A stretch of DNA of 45,576 bases from Pyrinomonadaceae bacterium (GCA_022843305.1 JALHNX010000021.1:1-45576), one strand, 5' to 3'; positions 16,617 to 25,478 are shown, counted from the first letter of the stretch. Translations and numbers: made by a program. The notes: generated from the letters alone by a model not told the origin.

Positions 16617-17867
16617 TCACGCAGGAATCAATTCAAAACTTTCAATAACCTCATTTATTTTATCCTTGATTTCTTTGGAAACAGTTGTTTTTTCAGCCAT
16701 TTCGTAAAGATTTGAAAGCGTTTGTTCCTCTTTTGCCAAACCGATCACGTGCAGCAGCGCAAGTTTTACATTTGTATCGTGATGGGTTTCAACCGCCTTG
16801 AAAATTTCTTCCGTTTCACCTGATTTAATCATCAGAGCCAATAGCGTAACCGCTTCATATGCGATTTTTTGGTCTTGATGGATAAGCCGGTCAAACGAGC
16901 GTTTCACCAAATCGGCTTCCTTCGCCGACAGCACCGCTTGACGCATCCGAAATTCATCGCGCGTTTCGGCAATTCGCGTCCACGCGTCGGCGCGGTCGAA
17001 GCTCAGACGGAAAAGCCCGCGCGCCGCCGCCGCCCGAACTTCGCGCGTCGGGTCGGCACAGGATAACAAAATCGTTTCAAAAACCGATTCGTGGTCAAAA
17101 TCCGCCAAAACCGACACCGCTTTTGAGCGAAGATTTGACGATAGATCATAGAGCGCGACCTGCGTCAGAGCTTCGACCGAATTTCGCGTTTTAAATCTGG
17201 TCAAAATTCTGACTGCCAAATCGCGGATTTCTTCATCTTCCTCGAATTCGTCGTGCGCCTGTTCAATCGCGCTCATCAAATCCTCATCGTTTGAAATTGA
17301 TAACGGAGCGAAAGGTCTGGCTAATTCGAGCCTCTGAAATTTATAAACCGGAAACTGTTTAAATTGCAGAGTTTGGAGGTTTTTATTAAGGTCGTTTTCC
17401 GAAAAATCTATAAAAGTATCTTCGGGTTCAGCACGGCGATTGAAAATTTTACCTGTTTTCGGCAGATTATCCGCAAGATTCTTATTCGCTTTTTGAGATA
17501 ATTTCCCGACCGATTTTTTATGCCGCCGATACCATTCCATTTCTTTGTCCGCATCAACCGAATTGGCATCCCAATTGCGATTTTCCGACATCATTCTTTC
17601 CTTTTTGGAAATTTTCGCAGCGGCTTCTTTTTGCTCTTTTTTGGTCTTCAGCATCCAAAAAACCGCGCCTGCCAATCCCAGAAAAAGCAGAAATAATGTG
17701 ACATACCACCAGGTGTAATCTTCCTTTGGCTGCTCGGCGGCGGGCGGAACTCTGACCTGCGTTTGAGCAAAAACTTGCAAAGCCGTAAAGATTACCGGCG
17801 AAAACAAACTTGCGCACTTGATTGCGGTTTGACTGAATCTGAAAGAAATACTGTGATTAAAATTCAT
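16617..17867 (-). CDS. HEAT-repeat protein with signal peptide and membrane segment
   Basis: A 416-residue protein. From the ATG at 17865-17867 the N-terminus looks like a signal peptide (ending near LQVFAQTQ), followed by a Pro-rich stretch and a clear transmembrane helix, WWYVTLFLLFLGLAGAVFWM (about 53-72). A charged linker follows, then HEAT-like helical repeats from about residue 205 to the end (for example VLADFDHESVFETILLSCAD and TREVRAAAARGLFRL). The topology suggests an inner-membrane protein with a cytoplasmic HEAT scaffold. The frame runs upstream to 18095, but that part is low-complexity AT-rich sequence and was left out. Partner unknown; divergent from purC. Confidence 0.75.
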   Translation of the reverse strand: MNFNHSISFRFSQTAIKCASLFSPVIFTALQVFAQTQVRVPPAAEQPKEDYTWWYVTLFLLFLGLAGAVFWMLKTKKEQKEAAAKISKKERMMSENRNWDANSVDADKEMEWYRRHKKSVGKLSQKANKNLADNLPKTGKIFNRRAEPEDTFIDFSENDLNKNLQTLQFKQFPVYKFQRLELARPFAPLSISNDEDLMSAIEQAHDEFEEDEEIRDLAVRILTRFKTRNSVEALTQVALYDLSSNLRSKAVSVLADFDHESVFETILLSCADPTREVRAAAARGLFRLSFDRADAWTRIAETRDEFRMRQAVLSAKEADLVKRSFDRLIHQDQKIAYEAVTLLALMIKSGETEEIFKAVETHHDTNVKLALLHVIGLAKEEQTLSNLYEMAEKTTVSKEIKDKINEVIESFELIPA

Positions 17868-18127
17868 GGTCTTACTCGAATTGGAAATAGTTTGAAAGGA
17901 TTGAGCGGAGCGTTGAAAACGGAAAGCACATTTCGCTGATGCAAAACACACCGAAATTATTATGCAATTTTTTTTTGAACTTGTCATCTTTTTTTTAGCA
18001 ATGTTAAAACTTTTTATTTTTTTAACCGGCAGCCGTAAATTTTTCTTTGAAAACTTTACATATTTCGACTTTCCTAATAAAGTTAGTTTGTTCAAAAAAA
18101 TTCTTAAAACTTAAACTTAAAAAAAAG

Positions 18128-19030
18128 ATGTCGGCAGTCAACACGGTTTCGGAAACCAGCGTTCAGGGTTTAAATCTTCTACATCGGGGCAAAGTGCGAG
18201 ATGTTTATGAGATAAACGACCGACAGCTTTTACTGGTTGCGACCGACCGGATTTCGGCGTTTGACTGCATAATGCCGACCCCGATTCCGAACAAAGGCAC
18301 GATTTTAACGGCACTTTCTTCGTTTTGGTTTCGGCATTTAGGACATCTGACCGAACATCATTTAATCACGAGCGATTTTGAAAAAATGCCCGAAATCATT
18401 CGACAAGGGCGTTCCGCAGATTTGCGCGGACGTTCGATGCTTGTTAAACGCACAAAGGTTTTTCCGGTCGAATGTGTCGTGCGCGGTTATCTGGAAGGTT
18501 CGGGCTGGAAAGAGTATAAAGCGACCGGAAAAATTTGCGGACACGCGTTGCCCGCAGGTTTGCGGCAATGCGACAAATTGCCCGAACCGATTTTTACGCC
18601 TGCCACCAAAGCCGCGACCGGACACGACGAAAATATTACCGAACTCGAATTCGTTAAAATGATTGGCGCGGAAACCGCCGCTAAACTGAGTTCCCTGTCG
18701 CTGAAAATCTACAAAGAAGCGAGCCTCTTCGCATTCCAAAAAGGGATTATCATTGCCGACACGAAATTTGAATTCGGCTTGGACGCAGAGGGAAATATTT
18801 TGTTGATTGACGAAGTTTTAACGCCCGATTCATCGCGTTTCTGGTCAGCCGAAACATATCAGCCGGGACGGGCGCAAGCGTCGTTTGACAAACAATATTT
18901 GCGCGAATATCTTGAAACATTGGATTGGAACAAAAAACCGCCTGCACCGGTTTTACCGAAAGAAATTGTTGAAGCCACAACCGAGCGTTACCTGGCGGCT
19001 TATAAATTACTTACAGGAAAAGAACTTTAA
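18128..19030 (+). CDS. purC: Phosphoribosylaminoimidazole-succinocarboxamide synthase (SAICAR synthetase)
   Basis: A 300-residue SAICAR synthetase, which joins CAIR and L-aspartate with ATP in de novo purine synthesis. Visible family blocks are LLHRGKVRDVYE, LLLVATDRISAFDCIMP, the CVVRGYLEGSGWKEY segment, FTPATKA, DTKFEFG and the EVLTPDSSRFW motif near the C-terminus. The length matches the monofunctional, 300-residue type of this enzyme. I start at the ATG at 18128, where homology begins; the upstream frame from 18047 is AT-rich filler. It is divergent from the HEAT-repeat gene across a 260-bp AT-rich spacer that must hold both promoters. The other pur genes are not nearby. Confidence 0.96.
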   Translation: MSAVNTVSETSVQGLNLLHRGKVRDVYEINDRQLLLVATDRISAFDCIMPTPIPNKGTILTALSSFWFRHLGHLTEHHLITSDFEKMPEIIRQGRSADLRGRSMLVKRTKVFPVECVVRGYLEGSGWKEYKATGKICGHALPAGLRQCDKLPEPIFTPATKAATGHDENITELEFVKMIGAETAAKLSSLSLKIYKEASLFAFQKGIIIADTKFEFGLDAEGNILLIDEVLTPDSSRFWSAETYQPGRAQASFDKQYLREYLETLDWNKKPPAPVLPKEIVEATTERYLAAYKLLTGKEL

Positions 19031-19031
19031 C

Positions 19032-19106
19032 AATTACGAATTTCAAATTACGAATTACGAATGTTTGATCTAAATTTGAAATTTGAAATTCGTAATTCGT
19101 AATTTA
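19032..19106. repeat. Heptamer hairpin, short form (units ATTACGA and ATTTCAA)
   Basis: The left arm holds units in the order ATTACGA, ATTTCAA, ATTACGA, ATTACGA. The right arm, read in reverse complement, holds ATTACGA, ATTACGA, ATTTCAA, ATTTCAA. The left arm is identical over 30 nt to the arms that enclose the four-helix-bundle gene at 36736-37159, but here the loop is only a few nucleotides. It begins 2 nt after the purC stop. Confidence 0.9.
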
Positions 19107-19112
19107 ACAATT

Positions 19113-19358
19113 ATGCAGCTTAGAACGCAGATGGAACTTTTGATTAACGAAATGCTCGACGGGCGGATTATGCTCAACGAAGCGTTGTCGGAGTTTGAAA
19201 AACTTTATATACAGAAAGCCTTAGAGCGAAACAGCGAACATCTTTCGCAAACCGCGCACGCGCTCGGCATTCACCGCAACACGCTTTCCAAACGGGTGGC
19301 GGCGTATCAGACGGTTTCACGAACGCCGAAACGCCTGATTTCGCGGCGTTCAAAATAA
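19113..19358 (+). CDS. Fis-type helix-turn-helix protein
   Basis: An 81-residue protein whose C-terminal half is a Fis/HTH_8 DNA-binding motif: LYIQKALERNSEHLSQTAHA followed by LGIHRNTLSKRV, the recognition helix seen in Fis and in the C-terminus of NtrC-type activators. The N-terminal part (LLINEMLDGRIMLNEALSEF) resembles the linker preceding such motifs in larger regulators. It has no receiver or AAA+ domain. I use the ATG at 19113; the frame to 19083 runs into the repeat. It follows purC and may be co-transcribed through the hairpin. Targets are unknown; a nucleoid-associated or auto-regulatory role is possible. Confidence 0.8.
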   Translation: MQLRTQMELLINEMLDGRIMLNEALSEFEKLYIQKALERNSEHLSQTAHALGIHRNTLSKRVAAYQTVSRTPKRLISRRSK

Positions 19359-19365
19359 ACTCTTG

Positions 19366-21291
19366 TCAGGCAATTTCTTCCGACAGACCTTCCCATTCTT
19401 CATAAAGAGCCTGAATCCGGCTTTCGGTTTTTTGAAATTTATCCGTAATTTCCTGTAGTTTTTCGTGGCTCGAAGAAATTTCGGGCAAGCTCATCTGAAA
19501 TGAGAAATTTGCCAATTCTTCTTCCTTGCGCGGAATTTCTTTTTCGATTTCGGCAATCCGTTTTTCGATTCTTTGCCGCTGATTTTTGCTTAAAACTTCG
19601 GTTTTCGGTTTTTGGTCTTCGGCTTTTGAAAAAACCTCTTTGTCTGATGTCTCAGGTTCTCTGAAATTATCTTCCCTTTTGCCCTTCTCATCTTCCGGCT
19701 TTCTCGATTTCCATTCGTGAAACTCCGAATAATTGCCGTCAAACACTTCAATTCCGCCGTCGTCTTCAAAAGAAAAAATCTGCGTCGAGATTTTGTCGAG
19801 GAAAAAGCGGTCGTGGCTGACGGTAATAATCGTGCCTTGATACGCGTCGAGCGCGTCTTCCAGAGCCTCGCGTGAAGGAATATCAAGGTGATTGGTCGGT
19901 TCATCCAAAACCAACACGTTATTGTTTGAATAAATCAATTTTGCGAGCGCGAGCCTTCCCTTTTCGCCGCCCGACAAATCTTTCACCGATTTGAAAACAT
20001 CTTCGCCCGAAAACAAAAACCGCGCCAGAAACGAGCGCAACGCGCCGTTTTCCGCTGACGGCGCAACGCGGCGCAGTTCCTGTATGACTTCATTTCGCGG
20101 GTCTAAATCCTCCAGATTCTGCGAATAATAACCGATGTCGGTTTTCGTTCCCCAGATGATTTTACCCGAAATCTCACGGATATTTCCCAGAACGGTTTTC
20201 AGAAACGTCGTTTTTCCCGTTCCGTTTCCGCCGATCACGCCAAGAGCTTCGCCGCGCGTGAGTGTAAAATTTATGTCTTTCGCTAAGATTTTATCGCCGT
20301 AGCCGATTGCCAAATCCTCGACCGTCAGAATATTTTGTCCGGCGCGTTCGACCTTTTTGAGAATGAAATTTCCCTGCGGTTTGTCTGCCACGACAGCTTC
20401 GACCCGTTCCAATCTTTGAAGCATATTGCGGCGCGATTTAGCCTGTTTCGTTTTTTGCCCTTCGAGATTTTTGCGAACGAATGCTTCGGTGTTTTTGATA
20501 TAGGATTGCTGATTTTCGTATTCGCGCCGCTGGATTTCACGTCGTTCCTCACGCTCGACGAGAAACTGCGAATAATTTCCTTTGTAGGAAACCGCTTTGC
20601 CGTTCTCGATCTCGATAATTTTATTCGTCGTGCGGTCGAGAAAATAGCGGTCGTGGCTGATAATTACATAAGTTTTATCATAATTCGACAGAAAATTTTC
20701 GAGCCATTCGACCGCCTGCACGTCCAGATGATTCGTCGGTTCGTCCAATAATAAAACGTCCGCATTTGCCAACAAAAGCCGCGCCATTCCGAGCCGGTTT
20801 TTCTGACCGCCGGAAAGATTTTTTGTTTCCAGCGTCCAGGTTTCCTTCGGAAATCCGAGTCCGAGCAATATCGCTTCGGCGCGCGCGGCGTAGGAAAAAC
20901 CGTCAGCGGCTTCAAATTCGATTTGGAGTTCGGCGTATTTTCCGAGAATCTCTTCCGTCGCGTCGTGCGCCATTTCGATTTCCAAACGGCGCATTTCGGC
21001 TTCGATGTCGTGAATTCGTTGAAAGGCTGAAAGCGCGGCAGTATGAACGGTTTCGTTTTCGGAAAAATCAACGTGCTGCTGCAACAATCCGAGCTTGAGA
21101 TTATTTATCTTGAAAACATCACCCGAATCAGCCGTTTCTTCGCCCGTGATCAGACGGAAAACCGTCGTTTTGCCAGCGCCATTGCGTCCGACCAGACCGA
21201 TTTTTTCGGACGGGTTGACCTGAAACGTCACGCCGCGCAAAATCTCGTGTCCGCTGTAGGATTTGTAAATGTCGGAAAGGCGGAAAAGCAT
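19366..21291 (-). CDS. ABC-F family ATP-binding protein (Uup/YdiF-like)
   Basis: A 641-residue soluble protein with two ABC ATPase domains and no membrane part, so it is an ABC-F translation factor or ribosome-protection protein, not a transporter. Domain 1 has GLVGRNGAGKTT, LSGGQKNRLGMARLLL and LLLDEPTNHLD; domain 2 has GVIGGNGTGKTT, LSGGEKGRLALAKLI and LVLDEPTNHLD. The inter-domain linker (about 230-310) is long, charged and helical, as in ribosome-binding members. A C-terminal coiled coil (about 560-641) resembles Uup/YdiF. I use the ATG at 21289-21291; a TTG start at 21309 would extend into the repeat. It converges with the Fis-like gene, 7 nt apart. Confidence 0.92.
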   Translation of the reverse strand: MLFRLSDIYKSYSGHEILRGVTFQVNPSEKIGLVGRNGAGKTTVFRLITGEETADSGDVFKINNLKLGLLQQHVDFSENETVHTAALSAFQRIHDIEAEMRRLEIEMAHDATEEILGKYAELQIEFEAADGFSYAARAEAILLGLGFPKETWTLETKNLSGGQKNRLGMARLLLANADVLLLDEPTNHLDVQAVEWLENFLSNYDKTYVIISHDRYFLDRTTNKIIEIENGKAVSYKGNYSQFLVEREERREIQRREYENQQSYIKNTEAFVRKNLEGQKTKQAKSRRNMLQRLERVEAVVADKPQGNFILKKVERAGQNILTVEDLAIGYGDKILAKDINFTLTRGEALGVIGGNGTGKTTFLKTVLGNIREISGKIIWGTKTDIGYYSQNLEDLDPRNEVIQELRRVAPSAENGALRSFLARFLFSGEDVFKSVKDLSGGEKGRLALAKLIYSNNNVLVLDEPTNHLDIPSREALEDALDAYQGTIITVSHDRFFLDKISTQIFSFEDDGGIEVFDGNYSEFHEWKSRKPEDEKGKREDNFREPETSDKEVFSKAEDQKPKTEVLSKNQRQRIEKRIAEIEKEIPRKEEELANFSFQMSLPEISSSHEKLQEITDKFQKTESRIQALYEEWEGLSEEIA

Positions 21292-21298
21292 ATTTACG

Positions 21299-21395
21299 GT
21301 AAAAGGCAAAAGTAAAAAGGCAAAAGTAAAAACCGGTTCTTCAAAGTTCGACGGCTCTTATTTTTTGCCTTTTGCCTTTTGCCTTTTTACTTTAC
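21299..21395. repeat. Heptamer inverted repeat (units AAAAGGC and AAAAGTA)
   Basis: Left side 21301-21328 alternates AAAAGGC, AAAAGTA, AAAAGGC, AAAAGTA; right side 21361-21395 is the inverted form with repeated GCCTTTT units. The arms reach to within a few nucleotides of the ABC-F start and touch the stop codon of the PpiC gene at 21395. Confidence 0.88.
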
Positions 21396-22633
21396 TACCT
21401 GTTGGCGTTCGTTCTCGAAGTATTTGCCGCCGGTTTGTTTGCCGGCGTTTTTGCCGCGCTGTTGGTATTGGCGTTTGAATTCGTATTTGCAGCCGGCGTA
21501 ATTGCCGCAGAATTCGCGTTCGTATTCGAGTTGGCATTCGGAACAGCAACATTTGCCGGACGTGCGCCGCTCAATTCATTCGGATTATCAACCACTTTCT
21601 GCGCCAGATTATTGACGATTTTGGCTTCGTTCATCGCAATTGCCGCATATGATTGAACAAGCAATTGTTTGCGGGCAGTAATCAACGAATCTGTTACCTG
21701 CTGACGAACTCCGGGGCTTTCGAGAGTCAGATTTTCATCCTTGTCGCTGCGTTCCTGAAGCTTGAAAATGTAAAACTTGCCCTGCATCGGTGTCGGCAAA
21801 ATCTGTCCGACCTTGAATTCGGGATTCATCAAAGTTGCCGCAACTTCCGGGGGAAACGTCTGTCTCATTTGTTCTTCTGAAACATATCCCAGATCACCGC
21901 CTTGCAAGCGGCTCTGGTCTTCGCTCTTTTCACGGGCGATCTGCGTGAAATCGCCGCCCTGTCTCAGTTGAGCAATGATTTCGTTTCCGACGCGCACGGC
22001 ATCAGCCTCGGTTTTGGTCGTATCGCCTTCGCCGTTATCAGCCGGATCAACGACGATCGCCGCGAGCTTAACGCCTTTTTTCTTGACGAACGCTTCTTTG
22101 TTGCCGTTGTAAAAAGCATCAATTTCACTGTCGCGCGGCGGTTCGATCTTGCCGGTAATCCGTTCTTCCAACTTTTTAACGGCAAGCTGTTTTTTAACCT
22201 TTTCACGAAGCGATTCTTCGGTTTCATTAGCCGCCTGCAAATCTTTTAAGAATTGGTCGGCACTTTTGCCGCTCGATGTTTTGAGCTTATTGTATTCCGT
22301 TAAAACTTCCTCATTGCTCGGAACGGTTCCTTCTTTTTCGGCTTTCTGAAACAAAACTTCGTCCTGAATCAAGCCCTGCAAAACCTGCAAACGCGCCTGC
22401 GCGAGTTCGAGCGGCGAAAGTCTGACTTCCTGCCCCTGTCCCTGCTGCTTGATAAGCCGCTCGACCTCTTCGAGTTTGATGGCTTTTCCGTTAACGGTCG
22501 CCGCGGCTTCGTTCGGGTCAATGCCGTCAGGTGTTTTATTAACTGTATCGGTAGTACTCGGACAACCGCTTAAAATAAATGTGGAAATCGCCAAAAAGGC
22601 AATCCCTATGATAGTAAAATTAGCTTTTCGCAC
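21395..22633 (-). CDS. Peptidyl-prolyl cis-trans isomerase, SurA/PrsA-like lipoprotein
   Basis: A lipoprotein foldase of about 412 residues. The N-terminus from the GTG at 22631-22633 is a compact lipoprotein signal ending in ILSGC, the lipobox. A SurA-type N-terminal helical region follows (ATVNGKAIKLEEVERLI, then helices to about 165), then a parvulin/rotamase domain (about 185-305) with GGDFTQIAREKSED, GGDLGYVSEEQM and FKVGQILPT. The last 45-50 residues are an Asn/Thr/Ala low-complexity tail, likely disordered. AAGGAG lies 11 nt before the GTG; an ATG at 22672 is the alternative. It would assist folding of exported proteins in the periplasm. Confidence 0.9.
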   Translation of the reverse strand: MRKANFTIIGIAFLAISTFILSGCPSTTDTVNKTPDGIDPNEAAATVNGKAIKLEEVERLIKQQGQGQEVRLSPLELAQARLQVLQGLIQDEVLFQKAEKEGTVPSNEEVLTEYNKLKTSSGKSADQFLKDLQAANETEESLREKVKKQLAVKKLEERITGKIEPPRDSEIDAFYNGNKEAFVKKKGVKLAAIVVDPADNGEGDTTKTEADAVRVGNEIIAQLRQGGDFTQIAREKSEDQSRLQGGDLGYVSEEQMRQTFPPEVAATLMNPEFKVGQILPTPMQGKFYIFKLQERSDKDENLTLESPGVRQQVTDSLITARKQLLVQSYAAIAMNEAKIVNNLAQKVVDNPNELSGARPANVAVPNANSNTNANSAAITPAANTNSNANTNSAAKTPANKPAANTSRTNANR

Positions 22634-22675
22634 TATGGAATTTACTCCTTCAAAATTAACAATCTTTATCATTGC

Positions 22676-22705
22676 TTGACTAAACCTAAAACTTTTTGTT
22701 ATAAA
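22676..22705 (+). promoter_or_regulatory. Probable sigma70-type promoter for rpmB
   Basis: TTGACT at 22676-22681 and TATAAA at 22700-22705 are 18 nt apart, about 80 nt before the rpmB ATG. By-eye match only. Confidence 0.45.
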
Positions 22706-22783
22706 CTTTAATTTCGAGTTTTATAAAAACTCTCTGGTTTTATACCTCGTTATTATATTTTTATTTGGAGGCTTTTAATTATT

Positions 22784-22978
22784 ATGGCAAAACGATGCGA
22801 TGTCTGCGGAAAAGGTCCGCAATTCGGAAACAATGTTTCACATGCTAACAACAAAACTCGTCGTCGCTTTAACCCGAATCTGCAATCTATCCGCGTTCAG
22901 CAGCCGACGGGCGGCAATGCACGCAAGAAAGTTTGCACTCGCTGTATTAAATCCGGCAAAATTGTCAAAGCTGTGTAA
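22784..22978 (+). CDS. rpmB: 50S ribosomal protein L28
   Basis: A 64-residue basic L28 with the typical [12 protein letters not shown] start, the [15 protein letters not shown] segment and [13 protein letters not shown] end. Both CxxC pairs are kept (Cys5/Cys8 and a second pair near residues 51-54), so this is the zinc-binding (C+) form. GGAGG lies at 22767-22771, an unusually long 12 nt before the ATG. The gene is alone, divergent from the PpiC lipoprotein, and followed by a good terminator. In many genomes rpmB sits with rpmG; here it does not. Confidence 0.97.
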   Translation: MAKRCDVCGKGPQFGNNVSHANNKTRRRFNPNLQSIRVQQPTGGNARKKVCTRCIKSGKIVKAV

Positions 22979-23010
22979 CTCTCTTTGAGATTTAACTCGT
23001 TACTTAGGTT

Positions 23011-23044
23011 GCCAAGCGTGAGAAATATTCACGTTTGGCTTTTT
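23011..23044 (+). terminator. Rho-independent terminator of rpmB
   Basis: A 12-bp stem (23011-23022 with 23028-23039, including a G-T pair) is followed by a T run at 23040-23044, 33 nt after the rpmB stop. Confidence 0.8.
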
Positions 23045-23117
23045 CATTTGTCATTTATCATTTAACATTTATCATTTTCTCCCTTTGGTAAATGGTCAAT
23101 GATAAATGTTAAATGAT
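23045..23117. repeat. Heptamer inverted repeat overlapping the ridA stop
   Basis: A CATTTAT-type heptamer array on the left; 23057-23076 is exactly complementary to 23098-23117 (20 bp). The stop codon of ridA (23109-23111) lies inside the right arm. Confidence 0.88.
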
Positions 23118-23486
23118 TGCGATGCAATCAATCTCAACCCGCGCGCCGCGCGGCAAGCCTGCCGCCTGAACCGTGGCGCGAGCCGGTTTGTTTTCGCTGA
23201 AATATCGTGCGTAAACCTCGTTCATCGCCGCAAAATCTGCCATATCCGCTAAGAATACGGTTGTTTTGACGACATTGTTCAAACTTGTTCCCGCCGCTTC
23301 CAGAACCGCCGACAAATTTTTTAAAACCTGGTCGGTTTGTTCCGCGACATCGTCTGAAACAAATTCGCCCGTCGCAGTATCAATCGGGATTTGCCCCGAA
23401 CAAAAAACCATTCCGTTCGTTTTAACGGCTTGCGAATAAGGTCCGATTGCGCCCGGCGCGTTTTCGGTTGAAATAATTTCTTTCAC
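23109..23486 (-). CDS. ridA: RidA family reactive intermediate/imine deaminase
   Basis: A 125-residue YjgF/YER057c/UK114-family protein, a trimeric enzyme that hydrolyses reactive enamine and imine intermediates made by PLP enzymes, protecting the cell. Family blocks are APGAIGPYSQAV, FCSGQIPIDTATGE, VVKTTVFLADMADFAAMN and the C-terminal PARATVQAAGLPRGARVEI, whose second Arg binds the substrate carboxylate in characterised members. The start is a GTG (23484-23486) with GAGG 11-12 nt upstream. The stop is contributed by repeat sequence. It is a stand-alone gene converging on rpmB. Confidence 0.95.
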   Translation of the reverse strand: MKEIISTENAPGAIGPYSQAVKTNGMVFCSGQIPIDTATGEFVSDDVAEQTDQVLKNLSAVLEAAGTSLNNVVKTTVFLADMADFAAMNEVYARYFSENKPARATVQAAGLPRGARVEIDCIAII

Positions 23487-23595
23487 AGATAGTTTTGCCT
23501 CGATATTTGTCTATTCAAACAAAACGCTGATTTTAGCAGATTAAGTTTGAAATTCCAAACAGCCAAGCCGATTTCGCCGCGCTCATCTCCCTGAC

Positions 23596-23632
23596 GGTAA
23601 AACAAAAGCAGGGAAACATTTAATTTCCCTGC
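23596..23632 (-). terminator. Rho-independent terminator of the subtilase gene
   Basis: A 9-bp stem (23608-23616 with 23624-23632) is followed on the minus strand by TTTTGTTTT, 28 nt after the subtilase stop. Confidence 0.8.
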
Positions 23633-23659
23633 CTGTAAAAATCGGGATTTGTAAATCAA

Positions 23660-25207
23660 TTAGGGCATGGTCGCGCAGAGCGTATAACTGCCGCTGCCGC
23701 TGTAGGAATAGATCCGCCAGCGATAATATCCGGCAGTGCCGTTATAGCTGATGCTTTCGGTCGAGGTCGTGCCTTCTGAGCGCGACACGATTGACCAGCT
23801 GGATCCGTTCCATTTTTGCAGATAAAGATCGAAATCCGTTCCCGACGGTCCGGTTAAATTGCCCGTATGCGTACCGCTCGCCGATGAATAATAATATCCC
23901 GGACTTCCCGGCTGATAGGAATTTGCGCCCGTCCCCGAAAGCGTACCGGTATAGGTCGTTCCGCCGCAACCCGGCGGTGGCGGCGGCGTTCCGCCTCCGG
24001 TCAAAAGCGAATAAAGAAGCAGATTCGGCGAACCGCTGCCGATGCCGGTCAGTCTGCCGCTGGTCGCGGTATTGACGATCTCGTTTCGCACCGTTCCCGG
24101 CGAAGCCGTCGGACTGCCCTGCAGATAAAGCGCGGCGACTCCGGCGACGTGCGGTGACGCCATCGAAGTGCCGCTGATCGTATTGGTCGCCGTGTTGGAC
24201 GTATGCCAAGCCGAGGTAATGCTTGACCCCGGCGCGAAAATGTCCAGACAGCTTCCGTAATTTGAAAATGACGAACGCGCATCGGTACTGGTTGTCGAAC
24301 CGACGGTAATCGCATTCGGTGCGCGCGCCGGGGAATAATTACACGCGTTGGCATTTGAATTTCCCGCTGCGACCACCATCGTAACGCCGGCATTAATCGC
24401 GTTCTGCACGGAATTGTCAACCGCGGTCGAAGCTCCGCCGCCCAAACTCATATTGGCGACCGCCGGCTTGACGTGATTGTTGGCAACCCAGTCGATCCCG
24501 GCGATGACACCCGAATTCGTTCCCGAACCGCTACAGTTAAGCACGCGAACGGCATAAAGACGCGCGTCTTTCGCCACGCCGTAAACCGAACCGCCGACCG
24601 TTCCCGCCACATGTGTGCCGTGTCCGTTACAGTCGTTCGAGTTCTGCCCGTCGCCAATCGCGTCGTAACCCGCAAAGGCGCGACCGCCGAAATCGTTGTG
24701 CGTACGGCGAATCCCGGTATCGATTATATAAGCGTTGACACCGCTGCCGGTCGGTGTGTAGATGTAAGTCCCGTTTAGCGGGCGGTCGCGCTGGTCGATG
24801 CGGTCTAAACCCCAGGTCGCGCCGGTTTGGGTGGCGTTTATGGAAACCTCGCCGTCTTCCTCGACAAATTTAACGCGCGGGTCCTGGCTGAGGACAAACG
24901 CTTCCTTTTCGGACATTTCGACCGAATAACCGTTAAGCGCGTATTTATAGATGCGCTCGATCTTACCGCCGTAAACGATTGACAGTTCCTCGGCAACCGC
25001 GTCGGCACGCGACTCGTCGCCGAGCGCACCTGCCGCCCAATCCTCAAAAACCACAATATAGCGGTTCGGAATCTTCTGCTCCGCTCTTAATAATTTACCA
25101 TCCGCTTTTTGTCCTTCCTGGCTCGAAACTTCCTGAGTGGGAAAACTAGCCCACCCGAAAAATCCCAAAACCAGCAACAGCAATCCTACAAAAATTTTTC
25201 TCATCAT
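23660..25207 (-). CDS. Secreted S8 family serine peptidase with C-terminal pre-peptidase-like domain
   Basis: A 515-residue subtilisin-family protease of the proteinase K type. Order: signal peptide (about 1-22), inhibitor I9 propeptide (about 48-120, RYIVVFED ... VKFVEED), catalytic domain (about 128-395), a GGGTPPPPPG linker, and a roughly 95-residue Ser/Gly/Tyr-rich beta domain resembling pre-peptidase C-terminal domains. Catalytic residues are visible: Asp163 (YIIDTGI), His196 (NGHGTHVAG), Asn283 (AAGNSN) and Ser348 (GTSMASP). It is exported and would degrade external protein after propeptide removal. The ATG at 25207 has GGAG 6 nt upstream. It is monocistronic, with a terminator downstream. 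Confidence 0.95.
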   Translation of the reverse strand: MMRKIFVGLLLLVLGFFGWASFPTQEVSSQEGQKADGKLLRAEQKIPNRYIVVFEDWAAGALGDESRADAVAEELSIVYGGKIERIYKYALNGYSVEMSEKEAFVLSQDPRVKFVEEDGEVSINATQTGATWGLDRIDQRDRPLNGTYIYTPTGSGVNAYIIDTGIRRTHNDFGGRAFAGYDAIGDGQNSNDCNGHGTHVAGTVGGSVYGVAKDARLYAVRVLNCSGSGTNSGVIAGIDWVANNHVKPAVANMSLGGGASTAVDNSVQNAINAGVTMVVAAGNSNANACNYSPARAPNAITVGSTTSTDARSSFSNYGSCLDIFAPGSSITSAWHTSNTATNTISGTSMASPHVAGVAALYLQGSPTASPGTVRNEIVNTATSGRLTGIGSGSPNLLLYSLLTGGGTPPPPPGCGGTTYTGTLSGTGANSYQPGSPGYYYSSASGTHTGNLTGPSGTDFDLYLQKWNGSSWSIVSRSEGTTSTESISYNGTAGYYRWRIYSYSGSGSYTLCATMP

Positions 25208-25350
25208 TTTATTCTCCTTGGATTTTTACCGTTTTCTGAAAAACGGGAATTCATTCGCAATTTTTCGGTTTTACCAGCCTAAAGTACGAAAGCGCATTGG
25301 TATTAATAATATAAATGCGTCTTTTAACAAATTTTACAATTAGAAGGGGA

Positions 25351-25375
25351 ATAAAAAGTGCGGTTTAGAACCGCA
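25351..25375 (-). terminator. Probable rho-independent terminator after rel
   Basis: A perfect 7-bp stem (25359-25365 with 25369-25375, loop TAG) is followed on the minus strand by CTTTTTAT. It lies about 290 nt past the rel stop, so it could also mark the end of an unseen short transcript. Confidence 0.6.
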
Positions 25376-25478
25376 ATTTATTGATGATGGAAAGAAGTGT
25401 AGCATCCCGAACCCGGATTTGTAAAGAGAATTTATAGACTTTGAAAATTTTTCTTATGATCTGATTGTTTTTTCTAAT

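Noticed and set aside
17868..18095. N-terminal extension of the HEAT-repeat protein
   Set aside because: Lys/Ser-rich AT-driven sequence ahead of a good signal peptide; it would also overlap the purC promoter region.
18047..18127. N-terminal extension of PurC
   Set aside because: Homology to SAICAR synthetase begins just after the ATG at 18128; the upstream part is poly-Lys/Phe from AT-rich DNA.
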